Assembly (NCBI RefSeq): GCF_035222485.1
Contig: NC_085925.1
Coordinates: 1,798,001 to 1,862,000, forward strand
Direction of reading: 5' to 3'
Length of the DNA: 64,000 bases
Source of the DNA: Podospora pseudoanserina
Lineage: Eukaryota > Ascomycota > Sordariomycetes > Sordariales > Podosporaceae
Of the stretch, positions 32,706-45,837 are shown one piece after another. The translations under genes and the position numbers were made by a program. The notes beneath the pieces were generated by a model that was not told the origin of the DNA, searched no databases, and saw only the letters and a list, made by a program, of their open reading frames with translations. Every line of letters starts with the position of its first letter. Position 1 is the first letter of the stretch.

Positions 32706-33625
32706 TTAGCTCGTAGCTTCACACAGGCACTCAACAAGCACCCGGTTGGCGGTTCTTGAAGCTTGAATGCCGTTCTCCACCAACTGCGTGTACAGACCAG
32801 CATCGGCGGCTGGCAGATCACCCTTGAACCACAAGTTGGTGATCTCGTCTCTTGTGGGCAGATAGGCTACGCAGCAAGCCCCCAATACCTTTTCGTGATC
32901 CGACGGAATGGGGTCAACGACAATCCTAGGCGTTGAGTCCTCGCCGGCATCTTGAACGAGTGCAGCAACACCTCCGGCAACAGTGTCCACACAATCGATA
33001 CCAGCGTCTGCCAATGCAGCTGAAGCCACTGTGATGCACCCACTCAACACGTTCATCATGTCCCAAGTCTCATCTCCTTGAGATTTTGATGTCTCTCTGT
33101 CTTGGTCTCCTTCGATGATCGAGATGATAATATCGACACCGCTCTTCGGCCAGCGATCTGCAATGATGGCCCCACGAAGAGCTGTTTCAAGATGGGTGCC
33201 GAGATCTCTCTCACTGGGGTCTCGTAGATAGCCCCGTCTCTGCTTTGTAGCAAATGGCGCATATTTGACATGGGCTGACAAAACGATGTGAGGTGAGAAT
33301 GGGCTTGATCTTGGGAGAGATCGTGGCCCATGGACTGTGCAGCTGAGCTTCAACCCTGAGACACCACTCTTGCTGGACCCTTCAAACTCCAGATAGGCGG
33401 AACCAGAAGCTGATGGAGTTACGCCTGTCTTGAGAACTGAAAGAGGTGTCAGTGGATGAGTGTGTACATTAGAAGAAGGATAGGCCACTTACACGTCTTG
33501 CGAATGACATTTGGTGCCCGATCTCTTCCCTTGCCGTTCTTGATCTCTGGTTGACCGGCGTCATCTTCAAATACTGGCGCCATTGTGGCCCCAGGAGGGC
33601 CGTTGATACGTCTTCTGTCAGCCAT
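32706..33625 (-). CDS. MTR3: exosome complex component MTR3 (RNase PH fold)
   Basis: Exons (minus) 33625-33493 and 33436-32706, 287 residues; donor GTAAGT, CTGAC branch site, acceptor TTTCAG. The N-terminus MADRRRINGPPGATMAPVF and the RNase PH strand run (GSAYLEFEGSSKSGVSGLKL, CTVHGPRSLPR) identify Mtr3. A C-terminal GAD-rich part (AALADAGIDCVDTVAGGVAA) completes the fold. Mtr3 is one of six catalytically inactive RNase PH subunits that form the exosome ring, guiding RNA to Rrp44/Rrp6 in nucleus and cytoplasm. Compared with yeast Mtr3 the insert GDQDRETSKSQGDE is a small family-variable loop. Confidence 0.93.
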
Positions 33626-35854
33626 TGTGGTTTGATATCAACTGGGTAAGTTGAAAGCAGGTGAAAATGCTTTTTTCCTTGAAGTGAGATATGTGGAGAG
33701 AGGCTGGTGGAAGAAAGTCGTGCAGTTTCCGTGAAGAAGATTCAAGCGATGAGATCTCCGAATTCGAAAGTAGAAGATCACTGAGCTTCTGTCGACTTTG
33801 TCAGTGATGTTGATTCTCAGTTCAAGTCAAACCAAAGCCTGAGGTCGCCTGTGGCTTGCCTGCAACGCCTTCATCTTGGATTTCCAGCGAGCCACTTCTG
33901 GAACCCCACTATGAAGCTTGGACCACACACGCACAAGCCACAGCTCTGGGAAAAGGTTTAAACTTCTGAAAAATTTATCGCGACTTGCTTTTCCTCTCTT
34001 CCACACAACACTGCAACCTTTCCTCATGGCCAACATCCGACTTTGCAACCTACAAACCAATCCTTTGCGACCTCCTTCTCCTTTCAAGTTTAGCCTCTCT
34101 TGAAGGAGCGTCTATTTATCATGGACTCGCTTTAGTCGCTAGGAACCTGATCGGAGAGGTGGTTGCAAAGGCTTGGCCGGGCAGAAGGGTCGCTGGACCG
34201 ACAACTAACCCAACTCTGGCTCTACGCTGGATACAGTACGTTTTTTCTTCACCTTCCCCGTCCTATGATGATCTTATACACACAGTTCTCGCGATTTTCT
34301 CTGAGCGCTTTTGAACTACATGCACTACCATCTGACTGGACACCCTCTTGTCAACTCGTCACAAGCCCACCTTGGTTGACAGCTTTGACTAACAAGTTGT
34401 AGCAGGATTTCTTTCTTGATCCAACTGACAGCTACATCCCGCCATCACTTCGACAACACAGTAACACAGTCAAGGTACGAATGGCTTCTTCCTCATCCCC
34501 GGCTTTTATGATGAAAAAAATATTTTTCAGTTCTGCTTCTGAATTATAATGAGCGACAACCCTATACCAAAACTTTTCTGATGCCATCTCTCTTTTCTTT
34601 CACATTTCACCACTCCCCAATTATCGACAGTTTTTGCTGACTGTTGTCAAAGTTAGGGACATTGACTCGTCGACGACTGTGGTCACCTCATCTACCGGAC
34701 TGTCTGGGTATGTTTTATCGTCAAACTCGCGCCCCCTTCGTCCATCATGATGACAATAGTCTATCCATTCAACGATATTGTGCGACCGAGCCATTCATCC
34801 GCACTGTAGCGCCTTCGGGTGGGATGATCAGTTGTGGTGTTTTTCCTTCGGGGATGTGATTTGGCTTCCGTTGTTCGGGTCTGCCATGCACCGTTATGGT
34901 GTACGGCAGCTTGGGCCGGTCTGTACGGCTGAGTAAAAACGGCTTGCCTGATACTGGACCCAACACATCAACTTTTCAAAACAATTCGTCCATGACTATT
35001 TGCTGACCGTCAGCAGCTTGACAGAAGACGTACCCTTCCAAGCGCGACCATGTAGACCCGGACTAGGTGAGTTGAGTTGATGCGTTGTAGGTATCATCCA
35101 GATACAATCTTTGAACCCGAGGCTTCTGCAAGAGAGAATTTAGACACATGGTAGAAGAATGCAATACAACTATGTCCTCCACCTCATTGCTGTCCTCTGT
35201 TCATGTGTGTTTATGTGATGTATGTGGGATTTACGCCAGTCTATAGCAGCTGCAGATGGACGAGATTCTGGTAAATGAGATGGCTACTTTAATATACGGT
35301 ACCTTCCGAGACAATCTCTGCGACCCATCTGCGGCGCGGAAATGCAAAACGACATTGGTCATAGGTACCCGCTTTTCGGCAGTCAGGCAGTGGACCCAGC
35401 AAATGCGTCAGCCAGGAGTTGGACACTGCCAAGGCCTCCGGGGGGTCCCTTTTTCGAAATCAGAAACGAAACGCCACGGGTTGCCGCTGCACCGTGAGGC
35501 TGATGCGAGCGAACACCTTTTGCCAACCTGACCCATCCATCGCCAACACAAAGCCACCTCAGCGAGTCTTGTTCCTCGTGCCACGCCATTGTCTTTTTTT
35601 TTTCGTATCCGTTGCATACAACGGGCGAGCCATGCGTTGACCGACGACCACAACGGAATTCCAGACCGGTCCCCTCCTCTCCCCCCGTTCACCGTCACCC
35701 CGTCCCCCCGAAGAGATAACGCCCAGGGGTTCAAGCTTAAGCTTTCCCACGTCCCAAGGTTGCGCGCGCAACGAAAGGGGGCGAGGAAACTATCCCATCG
35801 GTTTTTGGTAGTGACGCCTTCACACCCACTCCGGTGCACGCCACACAAAAACAA
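33626..35854. other. 2.2-kb divergent intergenic region MTR3/ANP1
   Basis: The longest gene-free stretch in the central block. It is pyrimidine-rich on the right (probable ANP1 leader with T-runs). No tRNA, 5S, tandem repeat or protein-like frame found. Confidence 0.5.
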
Positions 35855-37575
35855 ATGCTGCCCTTCACGTCGTCGGGGTCCAAAGTGGTCCCCCGTCACC
35901 ATGTAAGCGGGTACTCTAATGGTTATCCGCGAGGGAACACATTTGAGATTTCTCCCCACAGGTGCGCTCTCTTCTTTTTTCTTTTCTCCTCAGGGCGGCG
36001 CTTGGTTTCGGGGAGACTGGTCTAACTTGTGATTTGAAAACAGATTCACACCACGAGGCACAACACCGATATCCCGAAGACGAAAACGCTTATTCGTACG
36101 GCTCGGCATCGTCGCGGCCATCCTTTTCCTCTTCGGCCTGATCACCTGGAACGGCGGCTCGGTCCTCTCGGTGCTCTCGCTCGGCCTGCTGTCGAGCAGC
36201 GACGACTTCCAGCTCGAGACGGTGCGATACTATGACCTGTCTAACGTCCAGGGCACCGCCAGGGGGTGGGAAAGGGAGGAGCGCATCCTGCTCTGCGTGC
36301 CCCTGCGCGACGCCGAGTCGCACCTGGGCATGTTCTTTTCGCACCTGAGGAACTTTACGTACCCGCACAACCTGATCGACCTGGCGTTTTTGGTGTCGGA
36401 CTCTAAGGACAGGACGCTGGAGGTGCTGACGGAGAGCTTGGAGGCGATTCAGAACGATGTGGATGACAATCAGCACTTTGGGGAGATTTCGATTATTGAG
36501 AAGGATTTTGGACAGATTGTGAATCAGGATGTGGAGAGCAGGCATGGGTTTGCGGCTCAGGCGCCGAGACGGAAGTTGATGGCAAGGGCGAGGAATTGGT
36601 TGTTGAGTGCGGCGCTGAGGCCGTATCATTCTTGGGTGTATTGGAGGGATGTGGATGTGGAGACGGCGCCGTTTACGATTTTGGAGGATTTGATGAGGCA
36701 TAATAAGGATGTTATTGTTCCTAGTGAGTATTTTCTGTGGTGAGTGTCGATGTCTGTGGGGGTGGTTGGCTAACGGTTCTTGTGCGATCAGATGTCTGGA
36801 GACCTCTTCCCGACTGGCTTGGTGGAGAGCAGCCTTATGATCTTAACTCGTGGCAGGAGTCGGAAACCGCCCTTGCTCTTGCCGACACTCTTGACGAAGA
36901 CGCTGTCATTGTGGAGGGTTATGCCGAGTACGCGACATGGCGGCCTCATCTGGCATACCTGCGTGATCCTTACGGCGACCCGGATATGGAGATGGAGATC
37001 GATGGTGTTGGTGGCGTCAGCATTCTGGCCAAGGCGAGAGTTTTCCGTTATGGTGCTCACTTCCCGGCTTTCAGTTTCGAAAAGCATGCCGAGACTGAAG
37101 GTTTTGGAAAGGTATGTCGCAATTTCTGAGTGGCTGCTGAGGTACACAGCTAACAACTAGCAGATGGCCAAGAAGATGCAATTCTCGGTCGTGGGCTTGC
37201 CACACTACACTATCTGGCATTTGTACGAGCCTAGCGTTGACGATATCAAACACATGGAGGTATGCTACTCCCTCCACAGACTCTGTTGACCGAATATCTG
37301 CTAACGTATGATGACAGCAAATGGAGAAAGAGAGGTTAGCGAAGGAAGCCGAAGAAAAGGAAAAGGCAGAGAAGTCCAAGAAGATCAAGGAAGAGTTTGG
37401 TGATACCACGGGTCAGTGGGAGCAAGATAAGACCAAGCTGCAGAACATCGCGTTGCAAGATAAGAAGGAGAAGGAGGCTCAGGCGGAGAAGAAGGCTGAG
37501 GCTCAGCCTGCTGCTCAAGCGCCAGCGCAAGGGCAACAGAAGGTTGAGGGGAAGCAGGAGGGTGCCAAGACGTGA
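35855..37575 (+). CDS. ANP1: mannan polymerase II subunit ANP1-like mannosyltransferase
   Basis: Exons 35855-35961, 36044-36723, 36792-37111, 37164-37259 and 37318-37575, 486 residues, all phases consistent. A short cytosolic segment ending in basic residues (SRRRKRLFVR) precedes one signal-anchor helix (about residues 50-71, GIVAAILFLFGLITW). The luminal GT62 domain has LLCVPLRDAESHLGMFFSHL, the D-x-D metal/GDP-mannose site (Asp238, Asp240 in YWRDVDVE) and VWRPLPDWLGGEQPYDLNSW. A long Lys/Glu/Gln-rich tail follows, longer than in yeast. Anp1/Van1/Mnn9 proteins extend the N-glycan outer chain in the Golgi. Acceptor of intron 3 could also be the upstream TAG, adding one Gln. Confidence 0.95.
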
Positions 37576-38519
37576 TCACGATAATGGTTACGTCTGTCTA
37601 TCTATCCCATTCTTCTTCTTCCATTTTTTGTTTACTATTTCATCCGGCTCTTTTAGAACTTTGGAGGCTGGAAGGGGGGAGGTGGGTGGGCGTTTTTGCA
37701 AAGCCAGACCGGGACGGAACACGGCAAGACAAAAAGGAACGACATAATATCATGTACACTAGGTGTCACTTTCTTGCAACAGGCCAGCATTCATGGCAGA
37801 GGCGTTTTTCAAGTTTCTTCTTCTTTTTGTTTAAGACTACCTATGATAAAGATAAATGAACTGACTGGGTCATGTCATCGACATCTTTTTTTGTCCCCCT
37901 ATTCTGTTGTAATGAGTGTCTCGGTGGCTTATTCAGGTGGCAGTTGAGTGGTTGCCTGTAGCTGTGGGGCAATGACCGCTGTTTAACCGATTGTGGCCGC
38001 TGGAGTTGACCACCTAAACAAGGAGCTTGGCTTCGCTACCTGACAATTCATTGGCTTTCGCGGCTTTGAGCCTCAAGGTGTCCTATCCACCCACCTCAGG
38101 GACCAGGATTGTACCTACAGTTGACGACGAGGCGCAACCTACCCCCCGAGTGCCAACCAGCAGCAAGTGACGACGCTGACGTTTCGAATCAAACACATCT
38201 CACCGAGACAGCTTCGCGACATAATTCTTGCTGACGCGGTTAACGGGTATAGACCTTTTCTTTTGGGAGTTGCCTGGCAGTCACGGCGGAACAAACAGAT
38301 GGGGGGAAGTTGATAGTGTGTCTGTCCTCTTCTCACGAACAAATATCGTCACAAGGGCAATTGTTTGCCTTTCGAAGTCGCAACCCAAGTACTCGACCCC
38401 TCGATCGAACTCGAGCGAAACCCGACAAATTATATATCCAACCACCCCACGTCGAAGGGCGATTCCTTTCTCCCAACCACCGAGGGCGACAAGTTAGAAG
38501 CGCAAACTAAACCAGCAGC
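37576..38519. other. intergenic region ANP1 to GEA
   Basis: 944 bp. The left part is ANP1 3' flank; the right part is the GEA leader. No other feature recognised. Confidence 0.5.
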
Positions 38520-41500
38520 ATGGGCAACGATGCCCTTCCCGCACCACCCAACATGGACACCGTCAACATCAACAACAACATAACAGCCCCCTCTGCCCCA
38601 GGAACCCCTCTCCCTCGGAACAGCACCACCGGCACAACAACCAGAGGAGGAGGCCCGATCGTCTCCTCCCGAATGCAGTACCGCTCCCGCCCTGTTTCCG
38701 TGGCCGTCGACCCAGTCTCGCTGGTGATATCCGAGTGCATAGCAATCACGTCGGCCATCCAGAAGCACGCCCGGTCCCCGCACTCGTCCGTGTCGGCCAT
38801 TCTAGGAGGGAGCCCCAACCTCATCCAGCTCGTCCCCCCGCCGTCTCCCTCGTCCAGAGCGAGAAGCAAGTCCACCGCTGGCCAGCAGCAACAGCAAGAC
38901 GCGAACGAGCTGGCAACAAACAGATGGGGTCTGAGAGGGAAAAAAGGAAAGTCATTGGCGGACAACCCCCTCATTTCGGGTTTCGGACGGCTTCGTCAGG
39001 AGCTGGCGGGGGTGAAGGACATTCACCGGTTTGATTCCCTCGTGCTGCTGTATCCCTTCTTGCAGATTATACAGACCAAGGGGACGGCGGCGCCGGTGAC
39101 TGTGCTGGCGCTGAGGGCTATTCAAAAGTTTTTGGCGTATGGGTTTGTCGCGCCGGTGAGCCCGAGATTCGCGCTTGCGATGCAGAGCTTGAGCGCGGCG
39201 ATTACGCATTGTCAGTTTGATATTAGTGATCCGGCGCAGGAGGAGGTGGTGCTGTTGATGATTTTGCATTTGATGGAGGATATGCTTAGTGGGCCGGGGG
39301 GGGATATTTTGAGTGATGAGAGTGTTTGTGATATGATGGGGAGGGGGTTGACGATTTGCAGCCGGCCGAGGTTTTCCGAGGTGCTGAGACGGACGGCGGA
39401 GGCGAGTATGGTGAGGATGGTGCAGATTATTTTTGAGGATTTGAAGCATTTGGAGGTCGAGGCGGAGGAGGATGGGGAGGGGGGGCTGGAGGGAAAGATG
39501 GGGGGAGATGATGGGGTGAAGATGGAGACTGGGGGTGAGGGGACGGGGAGTGAGGAGGCTGTGGGGGTTTTGGAGAAGGGGGAGGAGGGGGAGGTAGCGG
39601 TTGAGGGGGGTGATGGGGTGGTTGAGGGAGAAGGGGGTGAGACGACTGAGAAGACGGCTTTGTTGGAGACGTCGGCGGTTGATGAGCCGAGGCTTTCATC
39701 GAGCTCGGAAAAGGCGAGCAGTACTGAGGAAACGGCTGCTGCTGGAGAACAGGGGAGGCCGAGTACGAGTTCTAACACGGAAATCAGCTCTGAGTCGTTT
39801 GACCTACGGCCTTATTCGTTACCATCGGTCCGCGAGCTTTTCAGGGTGCTGGTTAGCTTCTTGGACCCTCATGACCGCCGCCATCCCGATCAAATGAGAG
39901 TCATGGCTCTCAGGATCATCCACGTGGCGCTTGAGGTGGCAGGGCCATCGATTGCGAGGCACCCAGCGCTTGCGGCGATTGCAGAGGATCAGCTGTGCTG
40001 CTATCTCTTCCAGCTTGTACGCTCCGATAATATGGCCGTGCTGCAGGAAGCGTTGATTGTGGCGAGCACCCTTCTTTCAACCTGCAGACATGTTCTAAAG
40101 CTTCAGCAGGAGCTGTACCTGTCTTACTTGGTCGCTTGCCTTCATCCGGCGGTGGAGATCCCTCGAGAGCCAGGCATTGACCCCAGTCTTTATTCGGGCA
40201 TCCCACAGTCGCCAAAGTTGGTCAAACCACCACCATCGCAGCAAGGTAGTGGCCGTTCTACGCCTGTTCCAGTCAAGGACCGCCAAAAGTTGGGGCTGGA
40301 AGGGGGCGCGCGCAAACCAGATGCCAGACAGGCCATGGTTGAGAATATTGGAGTGCTGGCTCGCATGCCTACCTTTATGGTGGATCTGTTTGTCAACTAT
40401 GACTGCGATGAGGACAGGGCTGATCTGTGTGAGGACATGATCGGTCTGTTGTCAAGAAATGCGCTCCCAGACTCGGCTACTTGGAGCACGACAAGCGTGC
40501 CACCTCTCTGTTTGGATGCGCTACTTCGCTTCATCCAGTACATTGCAGAAAGACTTGACCAGACCCCTGAAACAGAGGGCTATCCCGACCCGGAAGTACT
40601 CAGAGAAAAGAGGCGAAGGAAAAAGCTCATCATCAAGGGCGCAAACAAGTTCAACGAAAATCCAAAGGGCGGTTTGGCATATCTCCAGGAAAAGGGGATC
40701 ATTGCCGATGCTAAAGACCCAGTCTGTGTGGCCAAGTTCTTGTCGGGTACGACAAGAGTCAACAAGAAGCAGCTTGGCGAGTTCCTCACCAAGAGAGGCA
40801 ACGAGGCTATTCTAGATGCGTTTATGGACCAGTTTGACTTCTCTGGAAAGAGAGCAGACGAGGCGCTGCGCATGATGCTGGGAACTTTCCGCCTGCCTGG
40901 CGAAGCGCCTCTGATTGAGAGGGTAGTTGTTTCATTCTCGGAGAAGTACTTCAAGTCGGAGCCTGAGGGCATCGCAGACCAGGACTCGGTCTATGTCCTC
41001 TCCTACGCGATCATCATGCTGAATACGGACCAGCATAATCCAACCATCAAGAAAGAAGCTCGCATGAACGAGGCGGCCTTTGCGAGGAACTTGCGGGGTG
41101 TCAATGGCGGGAAGGATTTCCCTCCGGAGTACATCCATGACATCTTCCACGCCATCAGCACGAATGAGATCATCCTGCCATCTGAGCATGACAACAAGCA
41201 TGCGTTTGACTATGCCTGGAAGGAGCTGCTTCTCAAGTCTGACTCGGCCGGGCCGCTGGTGTTGTGCGATACGAACATTTATGATGCCGACATGTTTGCC
41301 ACGACGTGGAACGCGATTGTGTCGTGTTTGTTTTTTGTTTTCATGTCGGCGACGGATGATACGGTTTATGCGAGGGTGATTACCGGGTTCGATGAGTGCG
41401 CAAGGATCGCGACCAAGTACGGGAATAGCGAGGCGCTGGATGAGATTGTGTATCGGTTGGGCTATATCTCGACTCTGAGCAGTGAGGGAGGGTCGAATAC

Positions 41501-43555
41501 GACGCTTAATACCGAGGTGCAGGTTGGGGAGAATAGTGTTATGGTGAGTGAGCTGGCGGTCAAGTTTGGTAGGGATGTGAGGCCGCAGTTGGCGACGTTG
41601 GTGTTGTTTAGGGTTGTTACTGGGAGTGAGCCGGTGATCAAGAAGAGTTGGAAGCATGTGAGTTGCCCCCTGAGCATCCTAGGCCATATATGGGTTTGGT
41701 ACTAATATCGTCTTATAGATCATTCGGATATGGCTCAACTTGTTTGTCAACTCGCTTATACCGCCGTTCTTCTCGACAGAAGCGGATAAGCTCTCGCTGC
41801 CGCCTATTCCTCTGCAGCCGCCATCCCAGGTCATTGATCGGGGTGCCAAGCAGAACGAGACAGGCTTCTTCTCGGCATTCACCTCGTATATCTCAAGCTA
41901 TGCGGCCGATGACCCGCCTGAACCTTCAGATGAGGAATTGGAGAGCACGCTCTGCACTGTCGACTGCGTCAACCAGTGTCACATGGGGGATGTGTTTGCC
42001 AATGTCTCGAGCCTACCAAGTCATAATCTTGAAGCACTGGTAGATTCTTTGCTGGCACAAATTCCAGAAGACAATGGGTCGACCGTCATCATCGTCAAGG
42101 CCGAGAATATCCCACCGTCTGGAACTAACGGACAGAAACCTCGTCAGACCACCGCCGTTTACGACCCGGGGTTGGTATACATCTTGGAGTTCTGCACAGT
42201 CCTCGCCCTTCGTGATGAGACCACCATCGAGGTTCTCGGCAAGCGGGTCGTGGAAGCTATCCAGGAGATCCTGAGAGATGTTCCTCGGTACCACCCTGTC
42301 CTCATCGAGAGAGCTACCTTCTACCTCTTCAACCTCCTCCAAGCAAGTTACGACTTTGACTACGTCCGCGTTCCCATCCTCCTTCACACCGTCTCCAGCT
42401 TCCCCAAAGACACTCTCATAAAGACGTCTGGTCTCGTCCTCCGCGGCCTAAAGCTCTGCATCGAAAAGCCATGCCCTCTCCGAAACGAGATGATGACCTC
42501 ACCCGACTTTTGGGTCATCCTCCAGACCCTCGCCACCAACCCAGACTCAGCAGAGGCCGTCTTTGAGATTCTGGAGAAGGGTGTTATCAACAGCAACCCC
42601 TCGGCAATCATGGCGGACAACTACGAGGCGTCTCTCTCGTTGCTCAACGAATATGCCAGCATGGCGAGCGTCGGCGCGGTAGCAGAGCAGCAAAACGACC
42701 GCAAGGTCAAGGGCCGCAAATTCATTGCCAAGAAGCTTGAGAAACCAAGCGACAACAAGGTTGTCGAAAGGGGCGTTAGGGCCCTGGAGGGAATCTACAA
42801 GCTCACGTCTCGCATCCCCGGTCTCATGTCCCAGAGTCATCTAGAGAGCAGGGAGGCGTGGTCGGCGTATTGGCTTCCTGTTTTCCAGGCCCTAACAACG
42901 CAGTGCACGAACCCCTGTCGGGAGATTAGACATTTGGCGTTTTCTAGCCTGCAGAGGACGCTGCTTAGCCCAGATCTGACGTCCCAGGAGGAGCATGATG
43001 AGTGGACGGCGATTTTCGGGGAGGTGCTGTTCCCGCTTATCTTGAGGCTGTTGAAGCCGGAGGTTTTCAGCTCGGATCGGGACGGGATGAGCGAGACGAG
43101 GGTGCAGGCTGCGAGCTTGCTGAGCAAAGTTTTCTTGCAGTATTTGGTCATGCTGAGCGAGTGGGAGGGGCTGTTGGGGTTGTGGGTGAGGATTATTGAG
43201 ATTATGGACCGGTTGATGAATAGTGGGCAGGGGGATAGTTTGGTAAGCTTTCTTGTCGAGCTAAAGGGGATTCTTTTGCTAACGATTGACAAAATAGGAG
43301 GAGGCTGTTCCGGAGAATTTGAAGAATGTGTTGCTTATTATGGCGAGTAATGGGTACTTGGTGCCGCCGAGCAAGAACCCCGAGAGGGAGGAGCTGTGGA
43401 ACGAGACGTGGAAGAGGATTGATAGGTTTCTGCCGGGGTTGAGGGCGGATTTGGCGCTGGATGTGCCTGAGGAGGTGGTGCCGGCGGCTAGGGGGGAGCA
43501 GCAGGTGGTGCAGCCTCAAGGGGAGGAGGGGAAGGTGGAAGGGGCGGCGGCGTGA
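38520..43555 (+). CDS. GEA2: Sec7-domain Arf guanine nucleotide exchange factor (GEA1/GEA2/GBF1)
   Basis: Exons 38520-41657, 41719-43242 and 43298-43555, 1639 residues. Domains in order: N-terminal DCB region (about 70-250), an acidic Gly/Glu-rich low-complexity insert (about 300-420), HUS domain with the N-Y-D-C-D motif (about residue 627), Sec7 domain (about 710-895) with FNENPKGGLAYLQ, the catalytic glutamate in FRLPGEAPL and IIMLNTDQHNP, then HDS regions to the end. This is the large early-Golgi ArfGEF that loads GTP on Arf1 for COPI vesicle formation. Asp in NTDQHNP and Tyr in LSYAIIML are shared with brefeldin-A-sensitive GEFs, so sensitivity is plausible but not proven. The Pro/Gln/Gly-rich tail ends at 43555. 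Confidence 0.96.
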
Positions 43556-43848
43556 TTTTGATCTATTAGATGTGGATGGATTCGGACACCAAGCAGTGAG
43601 CATGTTTGTTGTTGTGGGGGGGGTATATACCATAATAGACTTTAGAATGCCTTTTTTGCAGGCTGCTTAAGAAATAGGAGGTAATGGTAAGGGTCATGAC
43701 TGTCAAGGTGTGTTGGATCTTGTGTCGTGAGCTAAGGAGGAACGTCAAGTGTGATTGGTTGCTGGACAAGCTCATTGATAAAGACACCTTACTTCACCAG
43801 GCCCAGTTTCCAGCATCTCCAACGTTCGTCAAGTGATTGAGATAATTC

Positions 43849-45044
43849 ATGAAGTTCAACGGTGCTTCCCGGCGGAGCCACAGACATTTTGTTGCCATTG
43901 CAACACTTATATTCTCAACGCTCGTCTTGTCTACTCCTGGGCCTGTCTCCAATGGTCAAGATGGCGAACAGAGAGTTATCAGTGACGGAGCAAAAGATGA
44001 TACCCAGACATCTCGGGAAAAAAGCAGTGATAAAGAAGGGACAATCAGTGGCTTCAACCCTCCAGACTTTGAACTTCGCATTCTGGCCCTCGGTGATTCC
44101 ATCACTTATGGGCAGGGCTCAAGCCATGGCAATGGGTAAGCTGTCAATCTTGAGTTGCATAACTAACCAGCCACTCAAACTGACTCATCTCCAGATACCG
44201 CAAATACCTCCGAGACTCCCTCCGGCAGGCAGGCTACAAAGTCAACATGGTCGGCAGCAAGCAGCACGGCCTCATGAACAACAACCAAGTCGAGGCACGC
44301 GACAAGATGGACCGAGTCGCCACCATCCACGGGTTATCCAAACACTCGGTCAAGTACCAGCCCAACGTCATCCTCATCCACGCCGGCACCTTCGACACCC
44401 TCATGCAAAATGATCTCTACGAGACAGAATACAACTATTCCATGCCAGCATTCGGGTCAGGGTCATCACCCTGGATCGGCGGCATCTACCAGCGATACGC
44501 CGACATGGTAGACTATCTTTTCGATCAGGTGCCCAACACAACCATCATCTTGTCCACCATCATCCCGACCGGGAATCGAATCATTTACAAAAACATGGAC
44601 TATGTAACCTCCATGGCCCGAGAGGTTGTTGCCAATCGTCTTTGGGTTCTCGAGCCTGAACGGCCGCAGAAGATTGTACTCGCAGATATGTGGGCGGTCG
44701 GCATCGGAGCAGCAGAATTCGAGGTGATGGGTCGGCATGATTTCAGGGCGGATGGGATCCACCCCAACGATTCTGGATACGAGAAGATGGCGAGTATCTT
44801 CTTACGGGCGATTATCGGTGCCGGTGAAAGTGGCTTTCTTTCCCCGCTGAGAGATTCGGAGCATGTGGAAAACATGGCGGAAACTTACGGTGACGACCTT
44901 GACACCTTCACTGTCGAGGCGCAGGTCCCGTCACCAGCAATTGACGAGAATGTGATGATATATATGGCAGCACGGGCAACGAATATGAGGGGCACGGGGG
45001 GCAAAACTCCAGATGATGGTATATGGAGTAAAACAGAGGATTGA
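43849..45044 (+). CDS. secreted or anchored SGNH/GDSL hydrolase
   Basis: Exons 43849-44135 and 44195-45044, 378 residues; intron GTAAGC...CTCCAG with CTAAC-type branch, phase 2. A basic N-terminus and hydrophobic stretch (about residues 14-30) act as signal peptide or anchor. Block I GDSIT gives the nucleophile Ser84; block V DGIHPND gives Asp282 and His285. Block III, usually G-x-N-D, reads HAGTFD (158-163), so the oxyanion-hole Asn is replaced by Phe162. Several N-glycosylation sequons are present. Such proteins are esterases or lipases acting outside the cell, and carbohydrate deacetylation is a common role, but the changed block III makes activity uncertain. Confidence 0.88.
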
Positions 45045-45837
45045 TAACTGGGGCCCAAAAGAGCTACTCGTGTCCTTCAGATAATGCAGCTAATGCAGAT
45101 ATCAAGGAACATGGAAAATGCCACCGTGGACTCCTGACAAGATTGTGGCTTCAACACGAGGCCACATGGGTGATTGAACACAAACTGGGGTTTCAAACTT
45201 TATTTCAGGCCACGTCGGACTCCCACAGATATTAAAAGTCAAGCCCATCTGCACACAAATTTCCTCCTTTCTCTTGCCGAATCCGACAGGACAAGGTCAT
45301 CAAAATTCCTCCCGCAACGCGCATCAAGATACAGACACAGCAAACATCACAGTACACTCAGCGGCCACTCGACACAGCAGACAGAACAGACACAGCAAAT
45401 AGCACTCCAAATCAAACGACTATCACATCCATCACCTTCGCATCCCTGCCGTCTCGTCAGCCATAGCTAAAAGTTCTCACGCGTCAAACTCGTTCATCGC
45501 CTTCAGATTCAATCCCTTTCTCTCAAATCCCGTGGGACGTGGGCACTGACCACCCACTGCCTTGCTCCTAGGTCCGCTTGATCTTCCAGCCTGGGCTACT
45601 TGCCTTTTCCTTCCTTTTCCATACCATCACAATATTCATCACTTTGTCCACACCTGCGTTGCGTCCCATCGTCCCATAAATCCAATCCCACAAATCCTTA
45701 CACAACCCGCAAGCTCAAATGAGCAAACCTTTGTCATCCAACCACCCACGAACCATAAAAGTCAATGATGCAAAGCCCTCGACAACCCAACCGCCACAGT
45801 GCCAAGGTACAAGTCGAGTCACTGGAGTAGCTGAGGC
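45045..45837. other. intergenic region, A/C-rich
   Basis: About 0.8 kb rich in CACA-type runs (for example CAGACACAGCAAA motifs near 45330-45400). No gene recognised. Confidence 0.45.

Noticed and set aside
32033-32716. 227-codon open frame upstream of YND1
   Set aside because: No domain, no recognisable start context, overlaps other equally long frames on both strands; composition does not look like protein.
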